From NCBI GenBank assembly GCA_009829735.1, contig CM020619.1, positions 8,918,375 to 8,982,374 on the forward strand: a stretch of DNA of 64,000 nt, written 5' to 3'. Positions 1-10,692 of the stretch are shown here, piece by piece. Under the pieces are notes generated by a model. The model was not told where the DNA came from, ran no database searches, and saw nothing but the letters and a program-made list of their open reading frames with translations. Position numbers and translations under genes: made by a program. The stretch is from Pyropia yezoensis (Eukaryota > Rhodophyta > Bangiophyceae > Bangiales > Bangiaceae). Every line of letters starts with the position of its first letter. The stretch's first letter is position 1.

Positions 1-702
1 TGCCCCGCGCTGCGCGCCCCCCGTGCATCAAGATATCGTGCATGACCAGACGGTCTTCATCCAGCACAGTCGTTGGGCCGGCCGCCAGCCGATCTGGTGG
101 TTGGCTGCTTTCGTGAAGAGCTTATGTACGGGGAAGAAGGAGAAGAAAGAAAAATGTAAAACGTTTTGTGATTCCGACAGATGGAACGAGCTCACGCACT
201 GAGACGGCGCTAAAGCACGCAGAAAAACCTAGCTCCAGCCAACCGCGTGGCGCAGACTAGAAGGACGCGCCGTACGAGAGGTGTGGCATTAACTCGATCC
301 CTTGCGCCCTTTTTTCTGCCTGCATCGCAGCTCAGCCGGCCTCTCAGGTCTCGGGGGGGGGGTTTCTGCGGCGCCCAGATGCTCACCGGGGCCCCCAGAC
401 AAAGCCGTTCTGGCCACTCTTGCACACGCCTGCCCGCGCCGGCTTCTTCCTCGTACCCCCCCCGACCGCAGCCCTCGCGCTGGGGATTGGTGGGCGTGGA
501 GCAGTTGGAGAGGAAGCGGTTTGCTGGGAGACGGAGGAGAAGAGCGAAGAGGGGCAGCGGCGCAAGTGAGCTCGGCAGATTGCCGCGAAGTCCCAGCGTG
601 GCAAGACGGGAACCCGTACAGGGGACCGTGCTCAGGGAGTGTTTTGAAGCACCAACCTGCAGGCGCAGCGCCTAAGTAAATGGGATGTAAACGTTCGGAG
701 TA
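1..702. other. No assignable gene
   Basis: Several short open frames of up to about 140 codons exist on both strands, but none has a recognisable domain or credible composition. A poly-G run lies near 353-361. No gene is supported here. Confidence 0.4.
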
Positions 703-893
703 AGGAAAAAAGCAGATTTCAGAGAGTCGGAATCGAACCTGGGCCCTTGAGGGGCAAGCGGATTGGCGCGCTCAGACCACTAGGCAACCGGGCGAAATCC
801 CTGACATCGCGGGCCAGATTTCAGGTTTTGGCCCCATCTCATTACGAGTACCTACCTTTTAGGTCAGTCAGTCGGTGATTTTGTACTACTACA
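703..893 (-). repeat. tRNA-like (Pol III box) repeat, copy 1
   Basis: About 190 bp that recur with high similarity at 26,764-26,956. On the minus strand it carries a TTGCCTAGTGG stretch close to the Pol III A-box and an exact B-box GGTTCGATTCC about 37 nt later, followed by a T-run that could end Pol III transcription. The acceptor and anticodon arms do not pair, so it is not a functional tRNA gene. A tRNA-derived repeat family is the best reading, although the boxes sit near the 3' end rather than the 5' end expected of a classic SINE. Confidence 0.6.
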
Positions 894-1097
894 AAACGGT
901 GCAAAGTGGAATGCGTTTAGATTTGTTGAACAGGGATGCTCGCAACGAGGCCGCCGGCGCATGCCCAAGAGGCACATGTGGCCGGCTGCAGACCTTGATC
1001 GGAAAAGGTCGGCCCGAATAGGCCGACCTGTCCTGAGATACATGTAGAAATCCCTCCACATCGATAAGTACTTGCGAAATAGTAAAGTACCCCTCGA

Positions 1098-1158
1098 AAG
1101 GGCGTGGCACAATTGGTAGTGTTAGGACTACCGAGTGTCACGAGGAGTACTCGCCCTT
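1098..1158 (+). other. tRNA-like stem-loop
   Basis: The ends AAGGGCG (1098-1104) and CGCCCTT (1152-1158) are perfectly complementary. Inside, TGGCAC pairs with GTGTCA (one G-U), and GGTAGT pairs with ACTACC around a 6-nt loop. The stretch TGGCACAATTGG resembles a Pol III A-box. No normal T-arm or B-box lies inside the closed structure, so it is not a standard tRNA gene. Confidence 0.35.
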
Positions 1159-3080
1159 GCCTCCGATCCTAGAACCGGATCAGGTCACGACTCGGGGTGG
1201 GGGCTCCCGGCCACACGATGAGCCAATCGTGGGCTCAGCTTGGGTGGCGATCCGCCACCCAGGTGCAGTCTTTTCCACCGCACACCGTGCGGCGTTGCTG
1301 CGAGGGAGTGCACGTGCGCGTGGGGTCACGAGCGGCCCCTCCCCCCCTCCGTCAACAGGGGCCGCCCGCTTGCACGCAGGCACTTAGCCGTGGTGGGGCC
1401 GGGCAGGTACGGGGGGTATCTCATGCCACACCCTGATATATGCCCCCATGAGGCCCGAAACACCGATATTTCTGACGACCACTTGATCTCCTAATGAGGA
1501 TCACGTAATGTTTTTCAGCGTAGATTAAAAAGTAGAGCCGCCCAAGAGTACCCCCTACTTACGCGATTCCCATTCCGCCGTTGAGAGGTGCCTGAGGTCT
1601 TTTCTCGTGCAGAGTACACGGCAACCGTCCTGGACGAGGGCTCCGTATCGCGGCAGGGGTGAAGGTGGGGGGGGGGGGCGGTTTACCCCGCGCCAGAACC
1701 GTACACTTTGTTCGCCAGACCTCCGGCGCCGCCGCGCCTGCCGCCGCGGTTGTATCTCGCAGCCTCGTCGAGGGATGGGCGAGAGAGACAATGGAAGTGG
1801 CCACCACACGGCCGCAGACATCGGACGCATGTCAACCACGCACTCCCAGCTAGACACTCCCGTGCCCCTTGGGAGCCCGCTCGCACGTCGAGGCCCTTGT
1901 GTGGTGCAACACATGCGCTCTTCCATCCCGACGACACAGGTACACCTCCTTCATATTGGCAAGCCTCGCCGCGTTCCGTCGCGACCGTGATGGTGCTGCC
2001 GCTGTACTCCCGAATTTTCTAACTTCTGCGCAGTCCGGGCGCCGGTACCTTGGGGGAGGCAGGTTTCATCAGAACAAGGTCTTCCAGATGGCTCTGATAA
2101 AATCAATAATTTGTTCATAACTTAAATTAAATATTTTAATGCTCACTCTCTATTGGTGCCATGCATGCCATGAGGCATGACGGTCGCAGTGTCAAGTCCG
2201 TAGTGGCCGTGAACATGGCGTTGAATCACGCCCAAGACATTGCCTTCTTCTCATGGCTGTCATGGGTGCAGTGCATGCATATAAATGTTTGCAGCATAAA
2301 GCATAGATGAAAGCACAGACTAACCGTCGCGAAACTTACAACGAGACTTGGAGCGTACTGGTGCCGTGCGTTCAAAATCACGCGAGTTCCACTTCAACTA
2401 GCCTGAAGTGGCCCCAATACACAAGTTGGCGAGCGCGATGGAGCTTCAGGGCGCCCCTTACACTGCGTTTTTCACAGAGTGTGTCATTTATTACAGTGTG
2501 TATTCGATTCTATGCGCCTCGTTTGCATGACCCCGGGTCTTATGAACGAGCCGATCTCCCTTATCATACATGCCGCGGGCTGTTCTTACAGTAGAGTACT
2601 TCCGCACGTGTGATGCCACCGCCCCAACAGTAGTTCGACGCCTGTCTCGCGAACACCTGCACCAGTTCTGGTTCCTGAACGACCGGAGTTGTCACACTAC
2701 CGAGCACAGCGGAGCCACGACACCCGACATCACCGGATCCAGAGCCACCGACCAGGCACTGGCACGTCCAGTTATCCTCCCCAGTTCCCGCCCTACGTAC
2801 CATCGAACGATCTTCGCTGTCTCCCCTGTTGTGCGCAGTATTGGGGCCGCGGTTGCGTCGGGCACGTGGCTTGGGATCTCACCCGAGACCGACACGAGGC
2901 TTGGTCCTGTCGTCCGAGGTGGACGCCGCTGCCGCGGCTGTCGAGGCAACCCTGGCGCTGCGCAACCCCACTGCTGCGTCACATTTTTCTGAGAATATCC
3001 AGGTGGCTCCTAGGGCCGCCGGCGTCACTGCAAACGCGATCCTGTTTTCACCGTCACGGGCCCGTGCGCCTCTGTGGCAG
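1159..3080. other. No assignable gene; TATA-like motif at 2280
   Basis: The reading frames here are short and of mixed composition. An AT-richer patch (2110-2330) contains a TATAAAT at 2280-2286 but has no convincing coding region behind it. Decayed transposon sequence is likely, given the pogo-like transposase immediately downstream. The upstream limit of that element could not be placed. Confidence 0.35.
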
Positions 3081-5181
3081 CACGCAGGTGGGCGTCGCAA
3101 GAGGACGAGTATGAGTCTCGGGACGAGGCTGCAGGTCGCTGCATGGAAGGAGGCTGGCAATTCCTGGGCTTGGATTGCTACGCAGCTGGACAACACATAT
3201 TGTCGGGGCGCTCTCAAGAACGTCTACCGGAACTGGGCCGTGTGGCGGGCGCTGCTCGCGGCAGGCGCTTCCGAGTCATCATTCAACGCCCGGGCCAGCG
3301 CGTTCCCGGAGGTCGACTCGCGACTGCGAGATTGGGTTCTGGATGTGCGCGCCCGCAACCGCAACCGGATGCCATTGTCACCACTTTGCTCCGCGCTCAG
3401 GCGCAGCAGATTTCCGACAAGCTCGACATTGCTACCTTCTCGGCCTCTAACGGGTTCTTGCAGAACTGGGCCCGGCGGCACGATTTTGTCAACGTGGCGT
3501 TGCACGATGCTGAAAGCATCTCCACCAATGGAGCCAAAAGCCAACCAAAACGAGACACGTGACGCCACGAGGGCGACTCTGAATAGCTACTCCAACCGAG
3601 AATCCGACGCAAAACGCGTCATACTTCAAGAACGCTCCGCCAGGGGCTTCTATAGGCCGTAGTCCTCCGTATGGAATCTCTAAATCCTCAGCAGGCAATT
3701 TCGAAAGGTTGGCGGCCGGCCCTCCTGTGACGCGTGGCTGGCAGGTGGTTGTGAGCAAGAGGACCCACTGCATCACGACTGTCTGCGAGCCACGCGTCAC
3801 GCTTTTGTTTGGCGCAGGTTGGCTCGGCGTTTGGCTAAAAGCCAAAACACGAAGCAAAAAAGGCTCGTTTGGCCCGGGGTGTGGCCGCGCTGCCGTTGAA
3901 AGCCAAAAACTCGAGCGCTCTCGAGGTGCATTAAGGTGGTGTTGAGACCGATTAAGAATTGTTATATGGCTTTAGTTTTGGAGTGTCGCACGGCCCACCA
4001 GTCAGAGCCAAAGGCAAACCGCTGAAACGGCTGCCACGTAGATGGCTCTTGGCTTTTGGCTCCATTGGTGGAGGTGCTCTTAGATTTGGAGCGTCACGCG
4101 GCCCACCAGTCAGAGCCGAAGTTAAACCGCTGAACTGGCTGCCCCGTACTTAGCTTTTAGCTTTTGACTCCATTGGTGGAGGTTCTTTGAGGTGTCGGCT
4201 AACGTGGAGGAGGCGGCTGCCCGCATGGACCAAATCCGCGAGCATCTGGCGGGGGTGGACCTGGTTTGATCTATATTGTTGACAAGACTGCGCTCCTGTA
4301 CCGCTGTCTGCCCTCCCGGTCGTATGTGCCCAGGGCAGATCGGGGGCACGCGAGAGGCAGCAAGGCAATGCGGAGCAACGACCGCGTGACCCTAACGCTG
4401 TACTGCAATGCGACTGGTTCCCAAAATCTGCCAATTGCGATGATTGGGAAGGCGGCCAGACCAATGTGCTTCCCTGGCGCGGGCAACGGGTGCCCCCTCT
4501 CCTACTTTTCTCAACGGTCTGCCTGGACGGACGGTACGGCTTCTAAAGAGTGATTTTTTGAGGTGTTTGTGCCGCGCCTGCGCACCCGGACCGCCAGCCA
4601 TGTGTACCTCGTCCTGGACAATCTGAGCTGTCACGCAGAGATTTCTCATCCCCAAGTCTCTATTATGGAGCTGCCCTCAAATACGACGGCGCGCTCTCAG
4701 CCGCTGGACAATGCGATTATTGCAGCGTTGAAGTGGCGCTACAAAGCGCGTCTGCTGGGACGCGTCGTGACCAGTTTGGATAGCCTCATCACTTCTGGTG
4801 AGGCGCCTCCTTGCGTACCACAGGGCGGGGGATTGGACCAAGGGGGGCGGGCTCACCTGCTGTTTGCAGCTCGCATTCGGGAGGAGTGGGACAAGGTAAC
4901 CCCGGTGTAGATTGCCAACTGTTGGCTAACTGCACACGTGCTCCCCAATGAGGCGGTTGCTGAGGTACGGCGCCAACTCCACGGGGTTGCACCCCTGGCG
5001 GACAGTGCCAGAGTTGGTAGCCCTGTTAGCCCTGCTGGCAAATAGCAGCATGTGGGGTGACTTTGAGGGGCTGCACGTAGGAAAGTTTGAACGCGCCGCT
5101 GAAGGGTTTGCTGTGGAGGGCGCTGTAGAGGCCGTAATCAAGACAGTTGACATGGTTTTGGCCGGGGAGGAAAGAAATTAG
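3081..5181 (+). pseudogene. Decayed pogo/Tigger-like DDE transposase
   Basis: The pieces occur in family order. An N-terminal helix-turn-helix region (KRTSMSLGTRLQVAAW, near 3092-3140) is followed by a CENP-B-type HTH segment (SASNGFLQNWARRHDF, near 3440-3490). The DDE_1 core then resumes near 4266 (IYIVDKTALLYR), with the catalytic stretch LVLDNLSCHAE and the family-typical LPSNTTARSQPLDN near 4610-4710. The C-terminal tail runs to a stop at 5181 (VLAGEERN). The frames change near 3370, between 4260 and 4600, and near 4910-5000, and a stop lies near 4267, so it cannot be translated as one protein. A separate terminal-inverted-repeat element interrupts it at about 3513-4188. The family call rests on motif order and is fairly secure. 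The element ends were not found. Confidence 0.75.
3513..4188. mobile_element. MITE-like element inserted in the pogo-like transposase
   Basis: The two ends are inverted repeats sharing CTCCACCAATGGAG and a following CAAAAGC (left arm about 3513-3540, right arm about 4160-4188). It encodes no transposase. Its right side is a tandem direct duplication of about 108 bp (about 3974-4081 and 4082-4188), each copy ending in the same terminal motif. An internal perfect 13-bp inverted repeat (GTGACGCGTGGCT at 3727-3739, its complement at 3788-3800) can form another hairpin. Transposase homology stops at its left edge and resumes soon after its right edge. No clear target duplication was found. Confidence 0.65.
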
Positions 5182-5720
5182 GATTTATGCGCTGATGTTC
5201 TCTTTTTTCTCCGTCATCGCGCACGTGGGCAGCCGCCTCTGGTCTTTTGTGCTCACCAGCCGCGCCCGCCTCTCCCATCTTTGTCTTCGTCAGCGTGACC
5301 ACTGACGGTCCGAACAGAATTTGGGCGGGAACTACAACTGGAAGTGCCTCTTTTGTCAGCCGCGACTTAGTGCGTCTCAGCCGAATATCGGAAATCAGTA
5401 GCAGGCTACTTCAGCGTAGCCCCCCATCATGTAGTCGAATAATGACTGTATCAACCGATGTTCGCGAGGAGGGCACCGTCTGAGCCAGGACACGCATTGA
5501 GGCCCGTTCGCAGAACGCGTTCGCTGGTCGCATGCGGCGCGTCTGTAGCTGCGAAAGGATGAGCGCAAGCACAAGCACACGGCAGGTAGTTGAATAGCCA
5601 AGGAATATAGATATAGGAAGCGCTTGTCGATTTAGCCTCGACCTTCGAGGACCATTTACAAGTACTCCTGCCCAAGGACGACGGCAGCGGTCTCCTCCGC
5701 GATAGATGACCGGACATGTA
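5182..5720. other. Spacer, probable upstream part of the Harbinger element
   Basis: No credible coding frame. Deleting element A joins this stretch directly to the ATG at 23,925, so it probably held the upstream region of the Harbinger transposase. It ends with ATGTA (5716-5720), the left target-site copy of element A. Confidence 0.45.
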
Positions 5721-6567
5721 TGTAAGGATTTCCCCCCTAATCCCATGCCTAATACTTAAGGGATAATATCTGGGACCTCTCCTTACAGATCCTGCCGAAT
5801 CAACTCCTGGCAACATGGATCAACTCCTTGTATTGTGGGGCATGACGCGGTGTACCTTCCAGACGCAAGATGAGTCAGCCGCTGTCTCACGGTGTCTGCC
5901 GGCCGCACGACAGCAGCCATCGACAGCCCATCATGGCCTGTCGAAAGGCGCCACCGTCAGCACCCATGACGAGCCACATCTGCCACAGCTGGCGAGTCCG
6001 TTAAAATGTCCTCGCTGCAGCATTGCAGCGATGTGACTGGCTAGCCGGCTGGCCGATTCGGCCGACTCGATCGAATCGTGCTTACACGCCTCTCGGACCT
6101 TCGGGCCGACTGGCGTCTGGAGCCGGCTGGGGCGGCGCCCTAGGCGCCGCACGCCGGACCCCTTCGTTTGAGGTAAACTGGGGCTGCACTCCTTTAGTGC
6201 GCACGCCCGCCCATGCTTTGTTCTGAGAGCCATGCTTTGTTTTTGGGCCGTTTTGTGCCTACCGGTGGAGCGAGGGGGAAGCGCATGCTTTGGGGCACCT
6301 CGGGTGCCCCGACGCGAATATATCGTGCGTGAGTGTCGGCGCCACCGGGGGAGACCGGAAGGGCAACCACAGACACAGACCAAAGACGACCTTCACCCTT
6401 TGAACCCTCTCGATCACCACCGACGTCGCGCCGTCCTCTTCCCCAGACCCACCACCGTCACCACCTCCATCCTCTTCCCCGCACCCTGTCGCCCTATTGG
6501 CTGGCACGGGTCGCTGACACCATCACGAGTACGTTGAGGGCTGCCCAAGTGTGGGTGGTTCCTCACA
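5721..6567 (+). repeat. 5' LTR of element A
   Basis: 847 bp with TG...CA termini. It differs from the 3' LTR at about 9 positions by eye (about 1.1%). A TATA-like stretch lies at 6317-6323 (TATATAG at the matching place in the 3' LTR) and could be the promoter core. Confidence 0.95.
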
Positions 6568-6569
6568 TG

Positions 6570-6585
6570 TGGTAGCTTCAGATAG
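6570..6585 (+). other. Probable primer binding site of element A
   Basis: A TGG-initial stretch (TGGTAGCTTCAG) starts three or four bases after the 5' LTR, where the primer binding site is expected. Its first seven bases match the start of many initiator-Met primer sites. The primer tRNA is a guess. Confidence 0.45.
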
Positions 6586-6800
6586 TTTGGCTTTTCTACC
6601 TGGCGGTGACTTGCGATTCCGTTTTTGATTTGGCTCTCCCTGCGATTGTGCAGTCGTGTTGCCCCCTACGTTCGGCTTGCCACGGGCATTGTAATACGAA
6701 CGTAGCGGGTTCCACGAATCACACCGAACGAACAATTTCCTGACACAACCCTTGTGGTTTTTTTTTCACGGAATTTTTCTCTTGGTCAACCGATCGTTGA

Positions 6801-7586
6801 ATCCCAGTGAGATCCACATCAGATTCGGAATACTCTTCCTCAGCACTGGCGGCCGGCCCGACATCCTCGGCGGCCTCGGCGCGCGATACCGGGTCCACGT
6901 CCCGTGGCACCCCCCCGGCACGCACACCCTCGACGATCCGCGCACCCCCGACGGTCCGCGCACCCCCGACGACCCGTGGCGCCTTCACGGCCCACGGTCC
7001 GTCGGCACGCGGCCCCCCGTCGGCACGCGGCCCCCCGTCGGCACGCGGCTCCCCGCAGGCACACGCCCGCCCGAGGGCACACAACCCCCCGGCGGGCGCC
7101 CACTCGATTCCTACCCCGGCGGTCCCAGTCCGCCTCGCCTCGGCGGGCCGGGCCGCACCCAAGCCCCCCCTCACGGGCAAGGGCAAGGGCCCTGCCACCA
7201 AGGACACGGCAGCCCGCGTCAACCGTCGCCTGTTACTGCCCCCCCAAGAATCGGGGCGCCGTTACACCGCCCCGCCGCCACCGGTGATTGGTCACATCAA
7301 GCCAACCACCGCGCGCGCGGTTGAGCAGCGTGAGCAACGCCGAATTGCCAAGAGCCACCGTGGGGCGCAACGGAAATTCCTTTGCAATCCGTGCGGTGTG
7401 CGGTGCAACAGCCTCACTGTGCTGCGTGATCACCGCGGATCCCGTCGCCAGCGATACGTAATTAACCGCCCGGACACCCTTCCCCGTTGCGAACCCTGCG
7501 GTCGCGAATTTGAGTCGGTGGAATATTTCGAGCGGCACACACGTGGCAAGGATCATCACCGCACGCTGGCGCGCCGCACCGATTGA
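6801..7586 (+). CDS. Element A extra 5' ORF with C2H2-type fingers
   Basis: An open frame of about 260 codons lies between the 5' LTR and gag, a position usually non-coding in Ty3/Gypsy elements. The first two thirds are low complexity with repeated GPPSAR units built from an 18-bp DNA repeat (about 7009-7040). The last 75 residues carry two finger-like units. The first, FLCNPCGVRCNS, lacks an obvious final histidine. The second, CEPCGREF followed by HTRGKDHH, fits the U1/matrin-type CxxC...HxxxxxH pattern. There is no ATG in frame after the upstream stop at 6798-6800, so translation may depend on splicing or a non-AUG start, or the 5' end may be mutated. A nucleic-acid-binding accessory role is plausible but unproven. 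Confidence 0.55.
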   Translation: MPVRSTSDSEYSSSALAAGPTSSAASARDTGSTSRGTPPARTPSTIRAPPTVRAPPTTRGAFTAHGPSARGPPSARGPPSARGSPQAHARPRAHNPPAGAHSIPTPAVPVRLASAGRAAPKPPLTGKGKGPATKDTAARVNRRLLLPPQESGRRYTAPPPPVIGHIKPTTARAVEQREQRRIAKSHRGAQRKFLCNPCGVRCNSLTVLRDHRGSRRQRYVINRPDTLPRCEPCGREFESVEYFERHTRGKDHHRTLARRTD

Positions 7587-7932
7587 CACCTGTTGACACG
7601 CCCCTGGATCTGGCCTAGGAGCCCGATTTTCCCCCATTGATCCCCCCGCTTGGAAATCCGACACGACCCGACTCGGGCCTGTGCAGGGACGCTTCTGAAT
7701 AATCCGTTTGTGTGATTTCAACCGAATTTCTTGTGCTTCTCGAAGTAGTGCTGTACATCATTTGGAACGTTGCAGCAACTAGCGCAGCACTTATCCAAAT
7801 CGTGTACACCACTACTGCTGCAGACAAACTCCTATCCCACATCTCCGAGATCTTCCTTGGGGTCCTCCCCAAGCAAGTCTTGTGAAATCTGGGTTGTAAG
7901 TTTGTTTGCCTCGGACTTGAACCCAAGACACC

Positions 7933-8802
7933 ATGGATGCACCAATCCCAGGGGGTGTCAACCCGGACAATCCGGGCTCGGGCTCGAACGCACCGACCAT
8001 GGAAGCCTGGACCCAGCTTACAGCGTTTGTCGCGCAAATGAGCGAACAACTCGAGGCTCATAAGATGGAACTAGCCGACGCTAAGCAGCAACTGTCCGAA
8101 GCCAAGGCCAGGGCCACTACTAGTGGCATGAAATCCGCGAGGCCGAACAAACCCGTGGCTTTCTCCGGTAAACCTGGGACGGTTGAAGCGTGGTGCTCGC
8201 ATATGGATTTCTATGTGCGACTGAGTGACCCCGGCGATGCGTGCAGTATTGCTTGCACCTTCCTCGACGGCGAAGCGTTCGACTGGTGGAAGGTCTACAG
8301 TCAGACTACAGCTGTCCCGAACTGGGAATCCTTCCGTTCTGCTCTAATTCGCCGCTTCAGTCCACTGAACAAGACACAAGCGGCACGAGACAAGCTGCAC
8401 TCGTGGCGCCAAATCAAAGACGTCGGAACGTTCAACAGGACGTTTCTGAGCGTCCTCTTGGACATCCCTGACATCACGGAAGCCGAGAAGATTGACCGCT
8501 ACACCCGAGGCTTGAAGCGGGACATCTGGCAGGCTCTTTGTCTCAAGACCTACTCGGATCTTGAATCTGTCATGACTGACGCTCTGCGCGTGGAGGCTGC
8601 CAAGGCTGGTGCCTCGACGCACCTCGGCGGCACATCTGCGAGGCCATCCACGACGGGTGTCATTCCCATGGAAATCTCCAGCATCAAAGTCGAGAAACTC
8701 ACGCCTGAAGAGCGTCAGCGCTGCATGCGTGAAGGCCTCTGCCTCCGCTGCCGTGAGAAAGGACATATGGCCAAGGACTGCCCAAAAGGCCAGCGGAACT
8801 GA
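7933..8802 (+). CDS. gag: Element A Gag (capsid and zinc knuckle)
   Basis: 289 aa from an ATG in a good context (caccATGG). The middle carries the retrotransposon Gag domain, with [13 protein letters not shown] near residues 110-122 and a helical C-terminal half. The last 25 residues hold a CCHC zinc knuckle, [14 protein letters not shown], expected to bind element RNA in the particle. The frame is intact. It ends at TGA 8800-8802, directly after the -1 shift heptamer CCCAAAA at 8781-8787, so Pol is probably made as a Gag-Pol fusion. Confidence 0.9.
   Translation: MDAPIPGGVNPDNPGSGSNAPTMEAWTQLTAFVAQMSEQLEAHKMELADAKQQLSEAKARATTSGMKSARPNKPVAFSGKPGTVEAWCSHMDFYVRLSDPGDACSIACTFLDGEAFDWWKVYSQTTAVPNWESFRSALIRRFSPLNKTQAARDKLHSWRQIKDVGTFNRTFLSVLLDIPDITEAEKIDRYTRGLKRDIWQALCLKTYSDLESVMTDALRVEAAKAGASTHLGGTSARPSTTGVIPMEISSIKVEKLTPEERQRCMREGLCLRCREKGHMAKDCPKGQRN
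8781..8787 (+). promoter_or_regulatory. Candidate -1 ribosomal frameshift site (CCCAAAA)
   Basis: The heptamer is phased as C CCA AAA in the gag frame, exactly the X XXY YYZ form for -1 slippage, and sits 12 nt before the gag stop. The -1 frame stays open from here into the protease region of pol, which has no ATG before its protease motif except a late one. No strong downstream stem or pseudoknot was identified by eye. Confidence 0.6.
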
Positions 8803-10104
8803 AGCAGCAACCGTCATCAAAACCGGTGCCAGACGCTTCTTCAGTTCCTGAAAACATGTCGTCACCATTTGAAGGCCCGCGTCTCGGGCTTCTGCTTTCT
8901 ACTGCCTCTGTCAATGGACATCTTGTTAAGGTGCTGTTGGACGACGGATCTCCCATTAACGTCGTATCAAGGCGCCTCGTGAATACCCTGAATGTGACCA
9001 CGAAAGAAACGGACTTCGCGGCTAACATGCCCGATGGTCGCTCCCACGTCCTCGCCGAGACCATTAAACCCTTAGAGATTCACATCGGCCCATACCAAGA
9101 ACGTCTTCGGTTTGCTGTATGCGACCTAAGTGCGTACGACATCATCCTCGGAAAGAAATGGCGTGACGACGAGGACGCCAAAATCAACAACAAGAAGAAC
9201 AAGTTCTCCTTCAAGTTTAACCAAAAGAACATCTCCATCACTGCCTCCCTCAAGAAACCCCATGGCCTGATTAGTAGGCAACGCCTCGCCAAGGACCTTA
9301 TTCAAAAAGCTCCTGTCTTCGCCGTTTACCTGCAATCCGAAGATCCTTCCAGCACCTTTGACATCAATGCGATCAAAATGGGAGAAGCTGAAGACAAGAA
9401 TGACGTCCAAGAGATTCTCAACGAGTACGCCGACGTCTTCCCGGAAGAGCTTCCCGATGGACTTCCTCCTGAACGCAGTCACAAGTTTAGCGTCAAGCTT
9501 ACGGAGGACGCTCAACCACGTCGCAGTGGCATTTATCGCCTATCTGAGTGGGAACTCGATGAACTCAAGACACAACTTGCAACCCTCATACGAAAGGGGT
9601 TCATCCAACCAAGTGCCTCACCGTGGGGCTCTTCTGTACTCTTTGCCGCAAAGAAGGACGGTGGCTGGCGAATGTGCATCGATTATCGAGCATTGAACAA
9701 AGCCACTATCAAGAACGCATATCCCTGACCAAGAATTTACGACATCTTCGACCAACTGCGAAAGGCCAAGTACTTCACGAAGATCGACCTCCGATCAGGT
9801 TACCACCAGATCCGGCTTGACCCTGATACTATCCCACTGACGGCGTTCCGAACAAAATACGGGTTCTACGAATTTACCGTGCTACCCTTTGGGCTAACAA
9901 ATGCCCCCGCGGTCTTCATGAACCTAATGAATGACGTCTTCCGACCCTATCTCTACGAGTTTATCTGCGTCTACCTCGACGACATCCTGGTCTACAGTGA
10001 AGCTTACGAAGATCATCTAAAGCACCTAAGGCAAGCCCTGGACAAGCTGCGAGAGCATAAGCTCTACGCCAAACTCAGCAAATGCCAATTTGCGCGAACA
10101 ATGG
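8788..10104 (+). pseudogene. pol: Element A Pol, first part: protease and reverse transcriptase, broken
   Basis: Read in the -1 frame relative to gag. The aspartic protease motif is [10 protein letters not shown] (near 8935), with the flap-region match DIILGKKW near 9140. Reverse transcriptase follows: [20 protein letters not shown], then a nonsense TGA at 9726-9728 in the usual YPLPRI stretch, then [25 protein letters not shown] and the catalytic YLDDILVYS near 9970. The frame ends at 10104 where element B is inserted, in the segment leading to DYLGHVIS. The remainder continues at 20850. Only the single stop and the insertion break it, so decay is recent. Confidence 0.9.
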
Positions 10105-10467
10105 TGTGGCAATATGGTTGGCCGTATTGTAACCCTAATATTAGGGGGGCTACTTCTAACCCTTAACTTTCAATTTGATAGTTCGTACTGGTCACGGTAT
10201 CTATAAGTTACGTATGACCAGAGGGACTTGCATCTTGGGGTGGAGGGTAGTTAGTAGTGTCCCCGAGGGTTCATAACGTGGGGGCCGGCGGCGAATCCAC
10301 CGCCGGCCAAGGTAGAACAACAAACCCCTCCCATCTGGTTTTCCATCTTGGTCCCGTGGCTTGCGCTCCAAGGACAGCAACCTTGGCCTCCCGGTGACGT
10401 TGGTGCCGATCCCCCTTGGTGAGTGTTCCCTGAGAGTGGACGAGCGACGGATCCCTATTGAGCTACA
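10105..10467 (+). repeat. 5' LTR of element B
   Basis: 363 bp. It differs from the 3' LTR (20,487-20,849) at about 9 positions by eye (about 2.5%). It includes an inverted repeat GGCCGGCGG / CCGCCGGCC near 10283-10308. Confidence 0.95.
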
Positions 10468-10468
10468 T

Positions 10469-10486
10469 TGGTGGAGCAGCAGGGGA
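10469..10486 (+). other. Probable primer binding site of element B
   Basis: TGGTGGAGCAGCAGG begins two bases after the LTR, the position expected for tRNA priming. The tRNA species cannot be named from sequence alone. Confidence 0.45.
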
Positions 10487-10692
10487 CGGGTTTCCGTCAC
10501 CCTTGTGGTGACGCCGTCTTCGGCCCTGGCACACGGATAGGGATCCGGTCCTTTTCTTGTACTCGTGGTGTTGCGACCTGATCGGTTGTGTTGAGTTTTT
10601 ACCTTTGACTGTGATCTACTGTTACTCTCCCCAATCTACCCCCTCGCTCTCTTATTCGTGGTGATTGTTACGTCGGTTGACTGATTGTGACT

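Noticed and set aside
722..800. Functional tRNA gene on the minus strand
   Set aside because: A/B boxes are present but acceptor and anticodon stems do not form; annotated as a tRNA-like repeat instead.
10100..10104. Perfect target duplication for element B
   Set aside because: Left AATGG and right AACTG differ at two of five bases; only an imperfect duplication can be claimed.
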